DNA of 64,000 nt, taken from positions 434,001-498,000 of the forward strand of contig JAKMXF010000298.1 of assembly GCA_024704765.1 (NCBI GenBank), written 5' to 3'. Made by a program: the position numbers and the translations under genes. This DNA comes from Oopsacas minuta (Eukaryota > Porifera > Hexactinellida > Lyssacinosida > Leucopsacidae). Of the stretch, positions 54,997 through 64,000 are shown in pieces. The stretch's first letter is position 1, and each line of letters begins with the position of its first letter. A model generated the notes under the pieces. It saw only the letters and a list, made by a program, of their open reading frames with translations, ran no database searches and had not been told where the DNA came from.

Positions 54997-57900
54997 CTAC
55001 AGATCTTCTGTATCCATATGTTTAACACGAGCATCAATACTTATCGTAAAAGGAGATCTTATTTCACCGAAATCAACCACATCCTCTCCCTGACTCTCTC
55101 TCAGAGATTGTTGTCTCTTGAGAAATTCTTGGGTTGACGGAGGTCTAGACCCCCAAGCGGTGGGAGGCTTGTTAACAGAGGGGAGAGTGGAACCTGGAGT
55201 GATCGTGTTGCCTGGATTTAAACTATGACGTAATAGATCAATCTTCTCCATGGGTGTAGGGAGACGAGCTGGTGGATTAGTTTTAGGAGCCAATACACTT
55301 ATTTGGTCTGGAGTTAGTTTAGGCATCGCATCATCCTCATCTTCCCCCTTTCCTTTTTTCTTTCCTTTCTCTTTCTTTCCTTTTCCCTTTTTCTCTTTCT
55401 TCTTCCCTTTCTTCTCTCCCTTCCCAGCTTTTTCTTCCTGTTTCTCTTCCTTAATTAATCCTCTAGCTACTAACAATGTATCACTATCTCCCCATTCATA
55501 GGCTATGTCCAGAGCAGTTTTTCCACTTTTGTTCCTGAGATCAGTCTTAGCACCTCTATCCAATAATAACTTAACCAAGTCAATCTTTGAGCTCTCCATA
55601 GCGCGCATCAGTGATGTACCTCCATGTATTGTCTGAGTGTTTATGTCAGCTCCTGATTCAATAAGACGCTGTACTATGTTTATGTGTCCTGCGTGCGATG
55701 CGTGGTGTATAGGTCGCCAGAGAAAGTTGTCAAACGCATTCACATCAGCACCTAAAAGCGTAATAGGTTAGGACATATTTCAGAGAGGGATATTTTATCC
55801 GTTTTATTGGACATATGTTGAATACACAGATTTATCTAAGAGCGCTCCTTTTGGCGTTTGATTTAGAGCAAAAAGACTTCTCTATCCTCCAAAATTCATA
55901 TCCTAATTACAGGAAGTAGCAAGCAGATACGTACATATAAATTATACAGGTTGACCTATACTATACAAATATATAGAGCCAATAAAGTTAGTCCCGTTAA
56001 CTTCTAACTAACCGCACCAAGGGCCATGTGATTTAGCGTATGAAAATTAGAGAGAGGAGAGTAAGGATCGTGCTCCCACGGACCTGTAAAACACCCTAGT
56101 TGAGTGCCATGACCCTCCAAACCAAGGTTTCATCCAGCTTTTCTGAATCATACGCCTAAAATGCTCCCATTCATTTTTATGCGAATTATACATGGAGTTA
56201 CGAATTTCTACATCGTTATAGCCTAAATGTATCATTAAGAAGAACAAATTAATTAATAGTACAAACCTCTCTCCAGCAACCAGTCAACAACATCAATCCG
56301 TCCGTGAGCACAAGCCATCATCAGAGGCGTCTTATTAAACTTGTCTCTAATCTCAGTAGTAGCTATACCCCGAGTAAGGGCAGACTCTAGAGACACAAAG
56401 TCTGCCTGTTTAACCGCATCATATATGTTAAGATACTGTTTGTCAGGCTCAGGCATGTACCAATGGGAGTCATCTTGTGAAGGGTTAGACACCGGAGCAT
56501 CTCGCGGAAATCTAATCGGATCTGAGCAATACTCCTCTTTTAAAATCATATGGTCAGGTATATCAGGACGAGGACCACTCTTGGGAGTGATTGGAATGTC
56601 AAATGGTATCTTTAACTTTTTCCCTTTCTTTCCGCCTTTCTTGCCTTTCTTACCCTTCTTGCCTTTCTGAGATTTTCCTAGAGATTTTCAAAATATCATA
56701 ATCATTTACATATATATACACCGAAGTAACATACAGTGTGTTACTGTATTTGTGTAATCATAGCTATGGTGTAATAGAAGCTATAATAAATTATTAATCT
56801 GAGGACCGCGATTATTACTTCGATATAACCAATAAGTAACTTTAACGGTTTGGGGTCAAATTTTAAGACTTCGAAATAAGCAGATGTACATGTGTCTGTG
56901 TTGGAACAAGGAAGTTAGGAGCCTATAATTAGCCCACCTCAACCAGACGTAATGTTAGTGTATTCTAAATTGGAACTGATCAAAATTCTCAATCGAGGCT
57001 TTCGCATTATTAAACCCGAATTTCCTTATTAAAATGACAGAATTAATTTATTAGTATCTATGGATATATTGTAATCCCACCAGTTAAATCATTAGCTGAT
57101 ATCTTATATGAGAAGTGTAAGTATTTGTTCTCTTGTAAGAAGGTCTTGAAGGGAACAGGAATATCTTTATTCTTAGTCAAGAGATTTAGGAGATTTTCTA
57201 GTTCGTCTTTCTCAGCAGGAGCACCAACTTCTAACAGACACTAAATGAAATGAAAATTTGTAATTACCCTTAGAAAAAAGGTGTGAAAATGTAATTAATC
57301 ATATGATAAAGCTGTATATTTGTAACTTTCAGACTCTGAAAATCTCAAAATCGGACTCTACGCACCAAACTACCCCTGACAACATGTGGAAACATAATCT
57401 CTAGCATCCTTTTGAATTTTACGTAGAAAGGTGTGAACTGTGAAAATATACACATTAGAAAATTTCAAATTTCAGGTACTCAACTAGAGGGCACTACGAC
57501 AGTATTTAAATGAATCAGCACTCGGTGAGTATTTTTTTTCGTGAAGACGATAACCCCAGTGCTTATTGAGGTTAAAATATTTTCAATTTCGTGTAGAACT
57601 ATCCTCTGGTGTGTATTCAGAGGTTTATGGTACCGGAATACTACCAATGAGATTATATAAAAGGCCATTGAAATGATAAACTTGTTCCAGCTCTGCATGA
57701 CACCTATGTGCATGCTTGCATGTGGCATTTCCTCATAAGTATCTCATTATTTTATGACGTAGCAGAGACAAATTTGCTAAGTGATCTCCATTGTCCTGTC
57801 TTGTATAATATTGTATATAGCTGAATTGTATAGAGTAATGGCGAAATCAATATCCGTTGTCTATGCGTTGAAATAATTTAGTAACGGAAGGTGGGCTAAA

Positions 57901-60081
57901 TTAGCTAAATTAGTAAATAGCCAGTAAATTATGAGACTAACATTAATTAATTCTGGCTTAGACAACTCTCCCTTTCCTTCTACATCTACTTTCTTGAGTT
58001 GAGTATATAGATCGTACTTGTTAACTTGAATCCAGTCGTACAGCTGTACTAACCAGGCTTCTGAATAACCTTTAGGATTACCTCCGCTGAGTACTTTATC
58101 TTGCTGATCTCCCAGTTTCTTTAAATCTTTTCCAATAGCTTTACTACCAAGAGACAAGGCAATCTGCTTAGCTAACAATCCTTCCGTATTCTCTTGTGAA
58201 CACGGAGCACCACGCTGTGCAAGGAACTTACAGGTCAGCTGATCAGGTAGAGATGCAGCTAGATGGAGCGGTGTATTATGATCAGGATGAGATGTGACAG
58301 AGAAGTCAGCTCGGTAACCAGATAAAGTAGTTAGGACGCCAAAACTTCTAGATTGTGAAGCGTAGTGTGCTGATGTCCAACCACGAGAATCCGCGGCCTA
58401 AAGAATAATTGAAATATATACAATGGAGTCTCCCAATAACGAACATATTGAGGATTAGATTTGTCATTTGTAGGTGAGATGTCCGCTATTTACATGTATT
58501 ATTAACATATTTCGTTCCTCCAGCTTGTCAGTTGTAGAGACGTTATCCGCTTTTCGGAGTGTCCCTTTTGGAGACTCCAATGTAAATGATAGGCAAAATA
58601 GTAGTACTATATAGAATGAAATTATATTCTCCACCCAGCATCACAGGATCTGGCTTACCCAAGGTCAGGATTTTCAGATCTGGGAAAAATGCCCCGTTTA
58701 CCCCCGCTAGGACAGCCACTACTCACTAACAGCTAATTAGTTTAAAATAGGTAATATTGTATTTTTACTAAAAAGTGCTCAGTAATTGAGGATGGATTAT
58801 TTTATCAAACCTACCAACCTGTAAGTCAGCCCCTGCATGAGCTAGCACTCGTACACACTCTGAATGTCCTGCTTCAGAACTAATCATCAGGGCAGTCTTA
58901 CCAGATTTCTTAATACAACTGTTTGCAGATGCTCCTTTAGCTAACAGAATTTCAGCTGCCTTCGATTCTCCTGCTTGACAAGCTGCAAGAAGAACTGGAA
59001 AACCATCTGAGGATCGAACCTATAGAAATCCAACTTGTTAATAAGTTTTTAAGCATGGCAATACACCCACTATATTTATAATTCACACCTGTCCTGTATC
59101 CTGTATCCTGTATCCTGTATTCATATGATTCTCGCAAACTGAGACATATATCGGCGGGAATATGAAATCTAAGGGTTTGTCAATGGAAATCCAGGAAGCT
59201 ATTTTATTAAATTTCAATTGTTGTCTGTCAGGTTATCCGTTCTCAAGAAAAATTATGGAATTTGAATTCGAAATTCGCAATCTGAGATAACTATGTATTT
59301 TATCGCAGTTATCAAGAAATAGAAAATAATTCATTAGAACGTAAATAATATATCGCAAATGCTAAATCCGATTTTCACACTTTATATTTCATCCTATTAA
59401 AGGGTGTTGGGAAGTGTAAAATTGTACTATATTGTACAATTTTGTAATTGTAACATATGTGTTGCTACGAATAAAAACTCTTAAAGTTATTTATGAATAT
59501 ATAACTAACAAAATAATGAAATCTCAAACCTAATATATAATAAGGCCATGTCAAATAAATTACTTATTTCTCATCAGGAATTATTTCGGAAACTGGGAAG
59601 GTGGGCGGGCGGGCGGTTATTATGCTTGTATGTATGCTAGAGTAATTACCTGATTAGGATCTGCTCCTGCTTCCAGGAGTTTCTCAATACACACACAATG
59701 TCTGTTAGTAGACTTCAGACAGTAGAACAATACATTACTCCCAGTAGCGTCTAATGACTTAACCTCTGCTCCTTTCTCCAATAGAGTATCTAACGACTGT
59801 ATATGTCCGTAATCAGCTGCCACCATGATAGGGCGTACCCCTTCCTTCGCCTCCAGATTAATATCAGCTCCCTGCTCCAGGAGGATACCAGTCAGCTGAT
59901 CATAGTTGTATCTGACTGCTACGTGTAAGGCTGCCTCTCCGGTCAAAGGATCCTGTAGATTCAACAGACCAGGTACTCCATAGAGGAGCATTTTGTAGAG
60001 TTGGTTAGCGTCATTGTTACGGATAGCTTGAGCGAGTTTCTTCACTTGTAAAACCTCGAGACGGCTGTTAGCACATGGCAT
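54997..60081 (-). CDS. ANKEF1: ANKEF1-like ankyrin-repeat and EF-hand protein, six exons
   Basis: Exons 59650-60081, 58819-59019, 57942-58397, 57081-57240, 56267-56677 and 54997-55751, phases consistent, total 804 residues (human 776). N-terminal ankyrin array with 'GEAALHVAVRYNYDQLTGIL' and 'VLFYCLKSTNRH', which is a family-specific stretch; then a region around 'AWLVQLYDWIQ' and 'KKVDVEGKGELSKPELI' that matches the EF-hand part; then a Lys/Gly-rich linker (KGKKGKKGKKGGKKGKK); then a second ankyrin array with 'NKTPLMMACAHGRIDVVDWL' and 'LWRPIHHASHAGHINIVQRL'; then a very Lys-rich tail. ANKEF1 is linked to ciliated or flagellated cells in vertebrates; its molecular role is poorly defined. The splice donor of exon 4 (ACTG|GTGGGA) is the least certain. 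Confidence 0.88.
57265..57480 (-). repeat. Dispersed repeat family, minus-strand copy in ANKEF1 intron
   Basis: Reverse complement parallels 40190-40350: 'caacatgttgtcagggg', 'gagtccgatttt', 'cagagtctgaaagttacaaa' and 'tttatcatatga' occur in the same order. Confidence 0.65.
58419..58584. mobile_element. MITE with TGGAGTCTCC inverted ends in ANKEF1 intron 2
   Basis: Left end CAATGGAGTCTCC and right end giving CATTGGAGTCTCC on the opposite strand, with TA on each side; about 162 bases, no frame. Confidence 0.7.
59091..59120. repeat. Tandem heptamer TATCCTG
   Basis: Four units in a row within ANKEF1 intron 1. Confidence 0.85.
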
Positions 60082-61284
60082 TCTAATGTATTAAATTCTA
60101 TGCAATATTATATAATAATTATTCGAAGTCGATACGGAATCTATTTAAGAATCCTCGAATATTTACACAAATAGAAAAGCATTGATGTAAGATCCTATAT
60201 TTCCAAAAATGGGAATATATCTAAAGTTAATTGCTCAGCAATAAAGGATGAAATTATAAATTAGTCAGAGTCACTGTAGTCAAGAAATACGTTTCATAAA
60301 AGTCTATCTAACTCAGATATAAGATAACTAATATTCCCTGCGGATAGTGGTTTGCTGTACTCTAACAGTTTAACAACAGTAAAGGTTTGAAACCGAAATT
60401 TGTTAGAACAAGTCGTCTTGCTCAATGCCAGGTAATTCGTAGTTGAATTGTGATATCAGTTTCCAGATACTTGGGCGGGCTTCTCCGGTCAGCTAGAGGT
60501 GGAAACCGCGTGTTAAATTTTGCCTTTTCTGACTTCAGATAATCAATATCCACCATGTTTATGACTTCCAAAATTTTAGGTATACTCAGGGTGTTACCAG
60601 GAAATATGAAATTCTAATCAGAGCAGTATATGGTCATTTAATCATTAATATTCGGTCAAAGTGTACTATCCAAACAATTCGAAAATCCCCCCCTAGTAAA
60701 AATATATTCTACTCGATCGGGCCTTTTCAAATGGAAAAGTAAGTCGATTATGTTACTGAATTTTGGCGGGTAAAGCTAAGCTCTAATTGTCTAGTATATA
60801 AGTTGCGGGAACTGACCGAAAGAGAAAAGGATAAAGATATGTAAATACTAATTATCTGATTTCAGAAAAGACAAAGTCATAGTATCTCGAAACTGATACC
60901 ACAATTCAACTCTACGAACTACCTGGCACTGATCACTGAGTAAGGAGGACAACTTGTTCTATCAAAATCCGGCTTCAATTCCTAACTGTATGAGAGTAAA
61001 GCGAAACTATATTTTCGGTGCTTTGTGCCCTACCTATGATAATATACGACTTGAGAAACATTATATACAATATCACTGACATTACACACTGTACAAATAT
61101 ATACATATTTCAAATGACATCATATCTCGTATAGTATGTGGCTGTATAATCCCATGAAATTTGTAGATAAGACTGCTTCAATGCCCTGTCCCTGTGTCCT
61201 TCCCATCTCTTCCGAAACCCTAGGAAATTCCACACAAGTAAGTAGAAGATAAAAAGAACATAGCAAACATTAACAAGTTCAAAA
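60082..61284. other. Spacer between ANKEF1 and B3GALT6-like gene
   Basis: No gene or clear repeat seen. It includes the ANKEF1 promoter side and the 3' region of the glycosyltransferase gene. Confidence 0.4.
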
Positions 61285-62250
61285 TCAGCACAATCTTCTA
61301 CCATCCAACCATGCAGAGTGAATCCGTCTTAAATTTATAGGAGTAATATAGTGTTGTAACCAAGTAGTAGCATCACAGTTATTTCCCAAGGGTATAATTC
61401 GTTCATCTTGTAAAAAACTAAGTTTGAGAGGAGCAACCCAAGATCCTAAAGAGGTATCCTCATTGTGGTGATGCATAAATTTATCTGAATTATATGATAG
61501 GTACTTTACAATATCTTGAGTCAGTATGTATCCAACACCAGTAGGAAAGTCCAAATAATAGAGACACAGAAACCAAACAAATTCAGACCATTTGCCTTCT
61601 GTGTGTGGGACAGATAGATGGTGAAAATTCCCAACAATCGCTCTACTAACAGGTAAACCTTCATTGGTAAGAACTTGATATAAGTTGTCAATAACAACAT
61701 AACTATCATCATCAGTCTTAAGATAATAGACAGCATCTATGTGTTTGTCTGCCCATGTGAAAGCTTGCAACACTTTCCTGGATAACTTAGTGTATACCTC
61801 TTCTACACCATCTAACATTATAATATCTCCAAATGTATCTCTTTCCTTTAGAACTAATGACAAATCTGATTGAGATACTCGTTTATTTCCTATTGCAAAT
61901 GAATATTTGATAGAATCATAGTTACTGACTGTTTTCCCCCATGTATTTCTGATGGCGTCCCTCTGAGGGTAATTGAGTGGAGCACTGACTACGATTATGT
62001 AAAGAAGGTAAGGATCTGGTTTCGATACTATTTCAGGAACTTCGGTTTTCTTTTCAAGATATTCTAACACTTTCCTTGGATTTTCATAAACTTTTACTTG
62101 GCAATTTGTATCACTATTCCAATCATGTAACACTATATACAAAGTTTGCATTGCAGAAAGAACAATCAGTACGAATAGATAAATCCGGAGTTTTTTAATC
62201 ATCTCTTGTAGAATACTAATGTTATACACAATACAATGATTCATACGCAT
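61285..62250 (-). CDS. B3GALT6: B3GALT6-like beta-1,3-galactosyltransferase (GT31)
   Basis: Intronless 321-residue type II membrane protein: short cytosolic tail, one membrane anchor (LRIYLFVLIVLSAMQTLYIV), a stem and a GT31 catalytic domain. Motifs: 'RDAIRNTWG' near 104, 'YLKTDDDSYVV' near 188 (the DXD-type metal and UDP-sugar site), 'TGVGYILT' and 'NEDTSLGSWVAPL' (the EDxxLG motif). The ending 'GRRLC' and 'SLGSWVAPL' resemble B3GALT6, which adds the second galactose of the glycosaminoglycan linker in the Golgi; other GT31 members cannot be excluded. Start could be the first ATG or the one two codons later. A partial, frameshifted copy lies at the window end. Confidence 0.85.
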   Translation of the reverse strand: MRMNHCIVYNISILQEMIKKLRIYLFVLIVLSAMQTLYIVLHDWNSDTNCQVKVYENPRKVLEYLEKKTEVPEIVSKPDPYLLYIIVVSAPLNYPQRDAIRNTWGKTVSNYDSIKYSFAIGNKRVSQSDLSLVLKERDTFGDIIMLDGVEEVYTKLSRKVLQAFTWADKHIDAVYYLKTDDDSYVVIDNLYQVLTNEGLPVSRAIVGNFHHLSVPHTEGKWSEFVWFLCLYYLDFPTGVGYILTQDIVKYLSYNSDKFMHHHNEDTSLGSWVAPLKLSFLQDERIIPLGNNCDATTWLQHYITPINLRRIHSAWLDGRRLC

Positions 62251-63877
62251 GGTGACAGTTGATCGCTAGTGCCACATTTTGCCCACCGACATTTTATGTT
62301 TCACGATCTGGTACGGATATCTCTGATAATTGGATAAAACACCTCTCACGAAAATATTAGTCGATTCGAATTAGTCCGTGGATACATAATATTTCATTAA
62401 AATAGGTACAACCATAGGCTTCGGGATAGCCTGACTGAGGGGACGCTGTCTTCAAATTACATATAATTGTTAGTACTATGGTTATTGGAGAACGAAATGT
62501 CCGTTTAGTGACGTATACGGAGATAACTAATCCTGGAAATGACTCGAGCCCAAATAGATAATTATTGATTTTTCTAATGCAAGAAAACTGTCTCAAGTCT
62601 CAACATTACAATATTATTGCCCAAATAGAGGGAGAAGATTCACAACATACATATAAGCTATATGGGTGTAATCAGAATTAATTCGTTATATCCGATTTGA
62701 TTCAAACGACAGTTTTCTGTCAACGTATTCACGCATGTGAATAACATAGGTGCTAACTGCTAGCATGGCGTAACACCTATCCGTTAGGGATTCATTTCAA
62801 AATTCCGTTAAATGAACCAAAATGTACAGTTAAGGAACTAAACAACCGTGAAATTTACAAGGGCTACAGTGGATAGGATCCCTACATTTAGGATGTAAGA
62901 TCTATCCTTGAGATTTCCTTAGGAACTGTTGAATTTCGCAGGTTTTTGTACTGAAAAGGATGGCTAAAAGGAATTATACCCACCATGATAGTGGTAATTT
63001 CGTTGTGAATCACTGTTATACCGCCGAATTCCCAGAGAATTTTAAAATGATGAGGTAAAAATCAGGGTGAGATTGCGTTCAATCCGTGAGACTTAACAAA
63101 TATGCATACCCATGGGTGTGGAATGGGTACATGGGAATCCAATAGAAATTTACAGTCTCATATGGAATTCATACCTACATTCAAAGAATAATTTACTTTC
63201 TAAGATTAAGTTTCCTCATCACTATCAACATTTTGTCCTTGTTTTGACTTCATCCTAATTGAATGCTTTTACAGATAATTTTGTTCACTTGAAATGCGAT
63301 GTATTAGCGAACTTAGTGTGTTTGTGAACACACCAGATTCATATGGTGTATATAGCCAGTATGGGGATCCAAATCAGGGCTCTGTCTATACTTACTGCAA
63401 AATCCTTGGTCTTTTTACGAAAAATTAATACTAATTCGTGCATCTCAGTCTTGTGAAGTACACTTTCCAACCTTCGTCACATACATCATTGGACAGAGCA
63501 TAATTTCCCCTGGACACCAGAAAATTCCAAATTGTTTGAAATCATCTTTAGCTTATACAATTAAGGTGACATACCCTTTGTCCCAGGTGTCAATTGTGGC
63601 AGAGTGTCCCAATACCTTTGGCCAGGTAGTGTATATGGCATCAATATATTCTATTTAAAATTATTATGAGGAATAATACTTTATACTTTAGAAGATACGT
63701 ATATTTATACTTATACAAGACATAATTGTAAATAATTCTCTTCGTGACTTTCCCATGAAATATGATTCAGCCAAGACTACCTCACTACCGAGAACACTCC
63801 TACCGCGTTCTAAATTCAATCTAGGGATTCTAAAAACAATTAGATAGATTACATCATAGCAAGCATTAAGTTCAAAA
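62251..63877. other. Spacer between the two B3GALT6-like copies
   Basis: No gene supported. Near 63308-63333 there is a short palindrome (GTGTGTT...AACACAC). The last 30-40 bases before 63878 resemble the 3' flank of the first copy, so the duplication includes some non-coding flank. Confidence 0.45.
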
Positions 63878-64000
63878 TCAGCACAATCTTCTACCATCCA
63901 ACCATGCAGAGTGAATCCGTCTTAAATATATAGGAGTAGTATAGTGTTGTAACCAAGTAGTAGCATCAGTTATTTCCCAAGGGTATAATTCTTTCATCTT
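63878..64000 (-). pseudogene. Partial second B3GALT6-like copy, frameshifted, cut by window edge
   Basis: 123 bases nearly identical to 61285-61409 (C-terminal codons, same TGA stop), but lacking two bases at about 63968 in the stretch coding 'GNNCDATTW'. The reading frame therefore hits TGA after 'GNN'. Only the 3' end is inside the window, so the rest of the copy cannot be judged. A recent tandem duplicate that has decayed, or a haplotype or assembly duplicate, would look the same here. Confidence 0.7.

Noticed and set aside
55250-56670. Phe/Pro-rich plus-strand frames opposite ANKEF1
   Set aside because: They are mirrors of the Lys-rich coding exons.
63688-63897. 69-residue minus-strand frame starting 'MVEDCADFEL'
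   Set aside because: It is an out-of-frame reading of the 3' end of the duplicated glycosyltransferase; the first copy gives the same artefact at 61110-61304.
1-64000. CRISPR arrays, bacterial operons, phage or viral genes
   Set aside because: No direct-repeat/spacer pattern, no compact same-strand bacterial genes and no recognisable capsid, integrase or polymerase frames were seen.

Overview
This is a eukaryotic, AT-rich nuclear window, almost certainly from an early-branching animal; a sponge is my best guess, though nothing here proves it. The reasons are GT-AG introns that are mostly short, close gene packing, animal-type genes (an SRCR-lysyl oxidase, a B3GALT6-type glycosyltransferase, ANKEF1, LITAF-domain proteins, an ER membrane complex subunit), a receptor-type TKL kinase of the kind common outside bilaterians, and many short inverted-repeat transposons of pogo and hAT type. 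There are no bacterial-style operons.

Layout. 0.08-4.5 kb (minus): TTI1, then an NHL-repeat/coiled-coil protein. 6.4-6.8 kb (minus): a small unknown repeat protein. 8.1-15.7 kb (minus): a 12-exon single-pass receptor kinase with a signal peptide, a repetitive ectodomain, an EGF-like cysteine module, a membrane segment and a TKL kinase. 16.5-17.4 kb (minus): prohibitin 1. 18.0-20.5 kb (minus): an ankyrin protein that may be SLF1-like. 21.7-23.2 kb (minus): DNAJC9. 23.7-38.7 kb (minus): NAT10 in ten exons, which I could join in frame throughout. Two complete genes lie inside its introns: an intronless SRCR-lysyl oxidase on the same strand (28.4-30.6 kb) and an NHL gene on the opposite strand (35.2-36.4 kb). 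39.2-41.1 kb (minus): N6AMT1 and MMGT1/EMC5. 41.6-42.9 kb (plus): a third NHL gene cut by in-frame stops. 44.2-46.3 kb (plus): two tandem LITAF-domain genes. 49.9-50.6 kb (plus): a theta-like GST. 53.3-53.6 kb (minus): a third LITAF gene without an intron. 55.0-60.1 kb (minus): ANKEF1 in six exons. 61.3-62.3 kb (minus): a B3GALT6-like enzyme. The right edge holds the start of a frameshifted second copy of it.

Functional links are loose. NAT10 (rRNA/tRNA acetylation) sits next to N6AMT1 (release-factor methylation). MMGT1/EMC5 works in the ER membrane and B3GALT6 in the Golgi. The secreted lysyl oxidase and the glycosaminoglycan-linker enzyme both bear on extracellular matrix. This looks like ordinary chromosomal neighbourhood rather than a pathway cluster.

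The most unusual signal is non-coding. Two inverted copies of a tRNA-like element, at 47.1-47.3 kb (minus) and 52.2-52.3 kb (plus), are each enclosed by the same long hairpin arms and end in a T run. The arms differ between copies by a compensatory change, which argues that the folded RNA, or the paired arms, was maintained. Exon limits were worked out by eye from splice signals and reading-frame phase; names rest on remembered family motifs, not on database searches.
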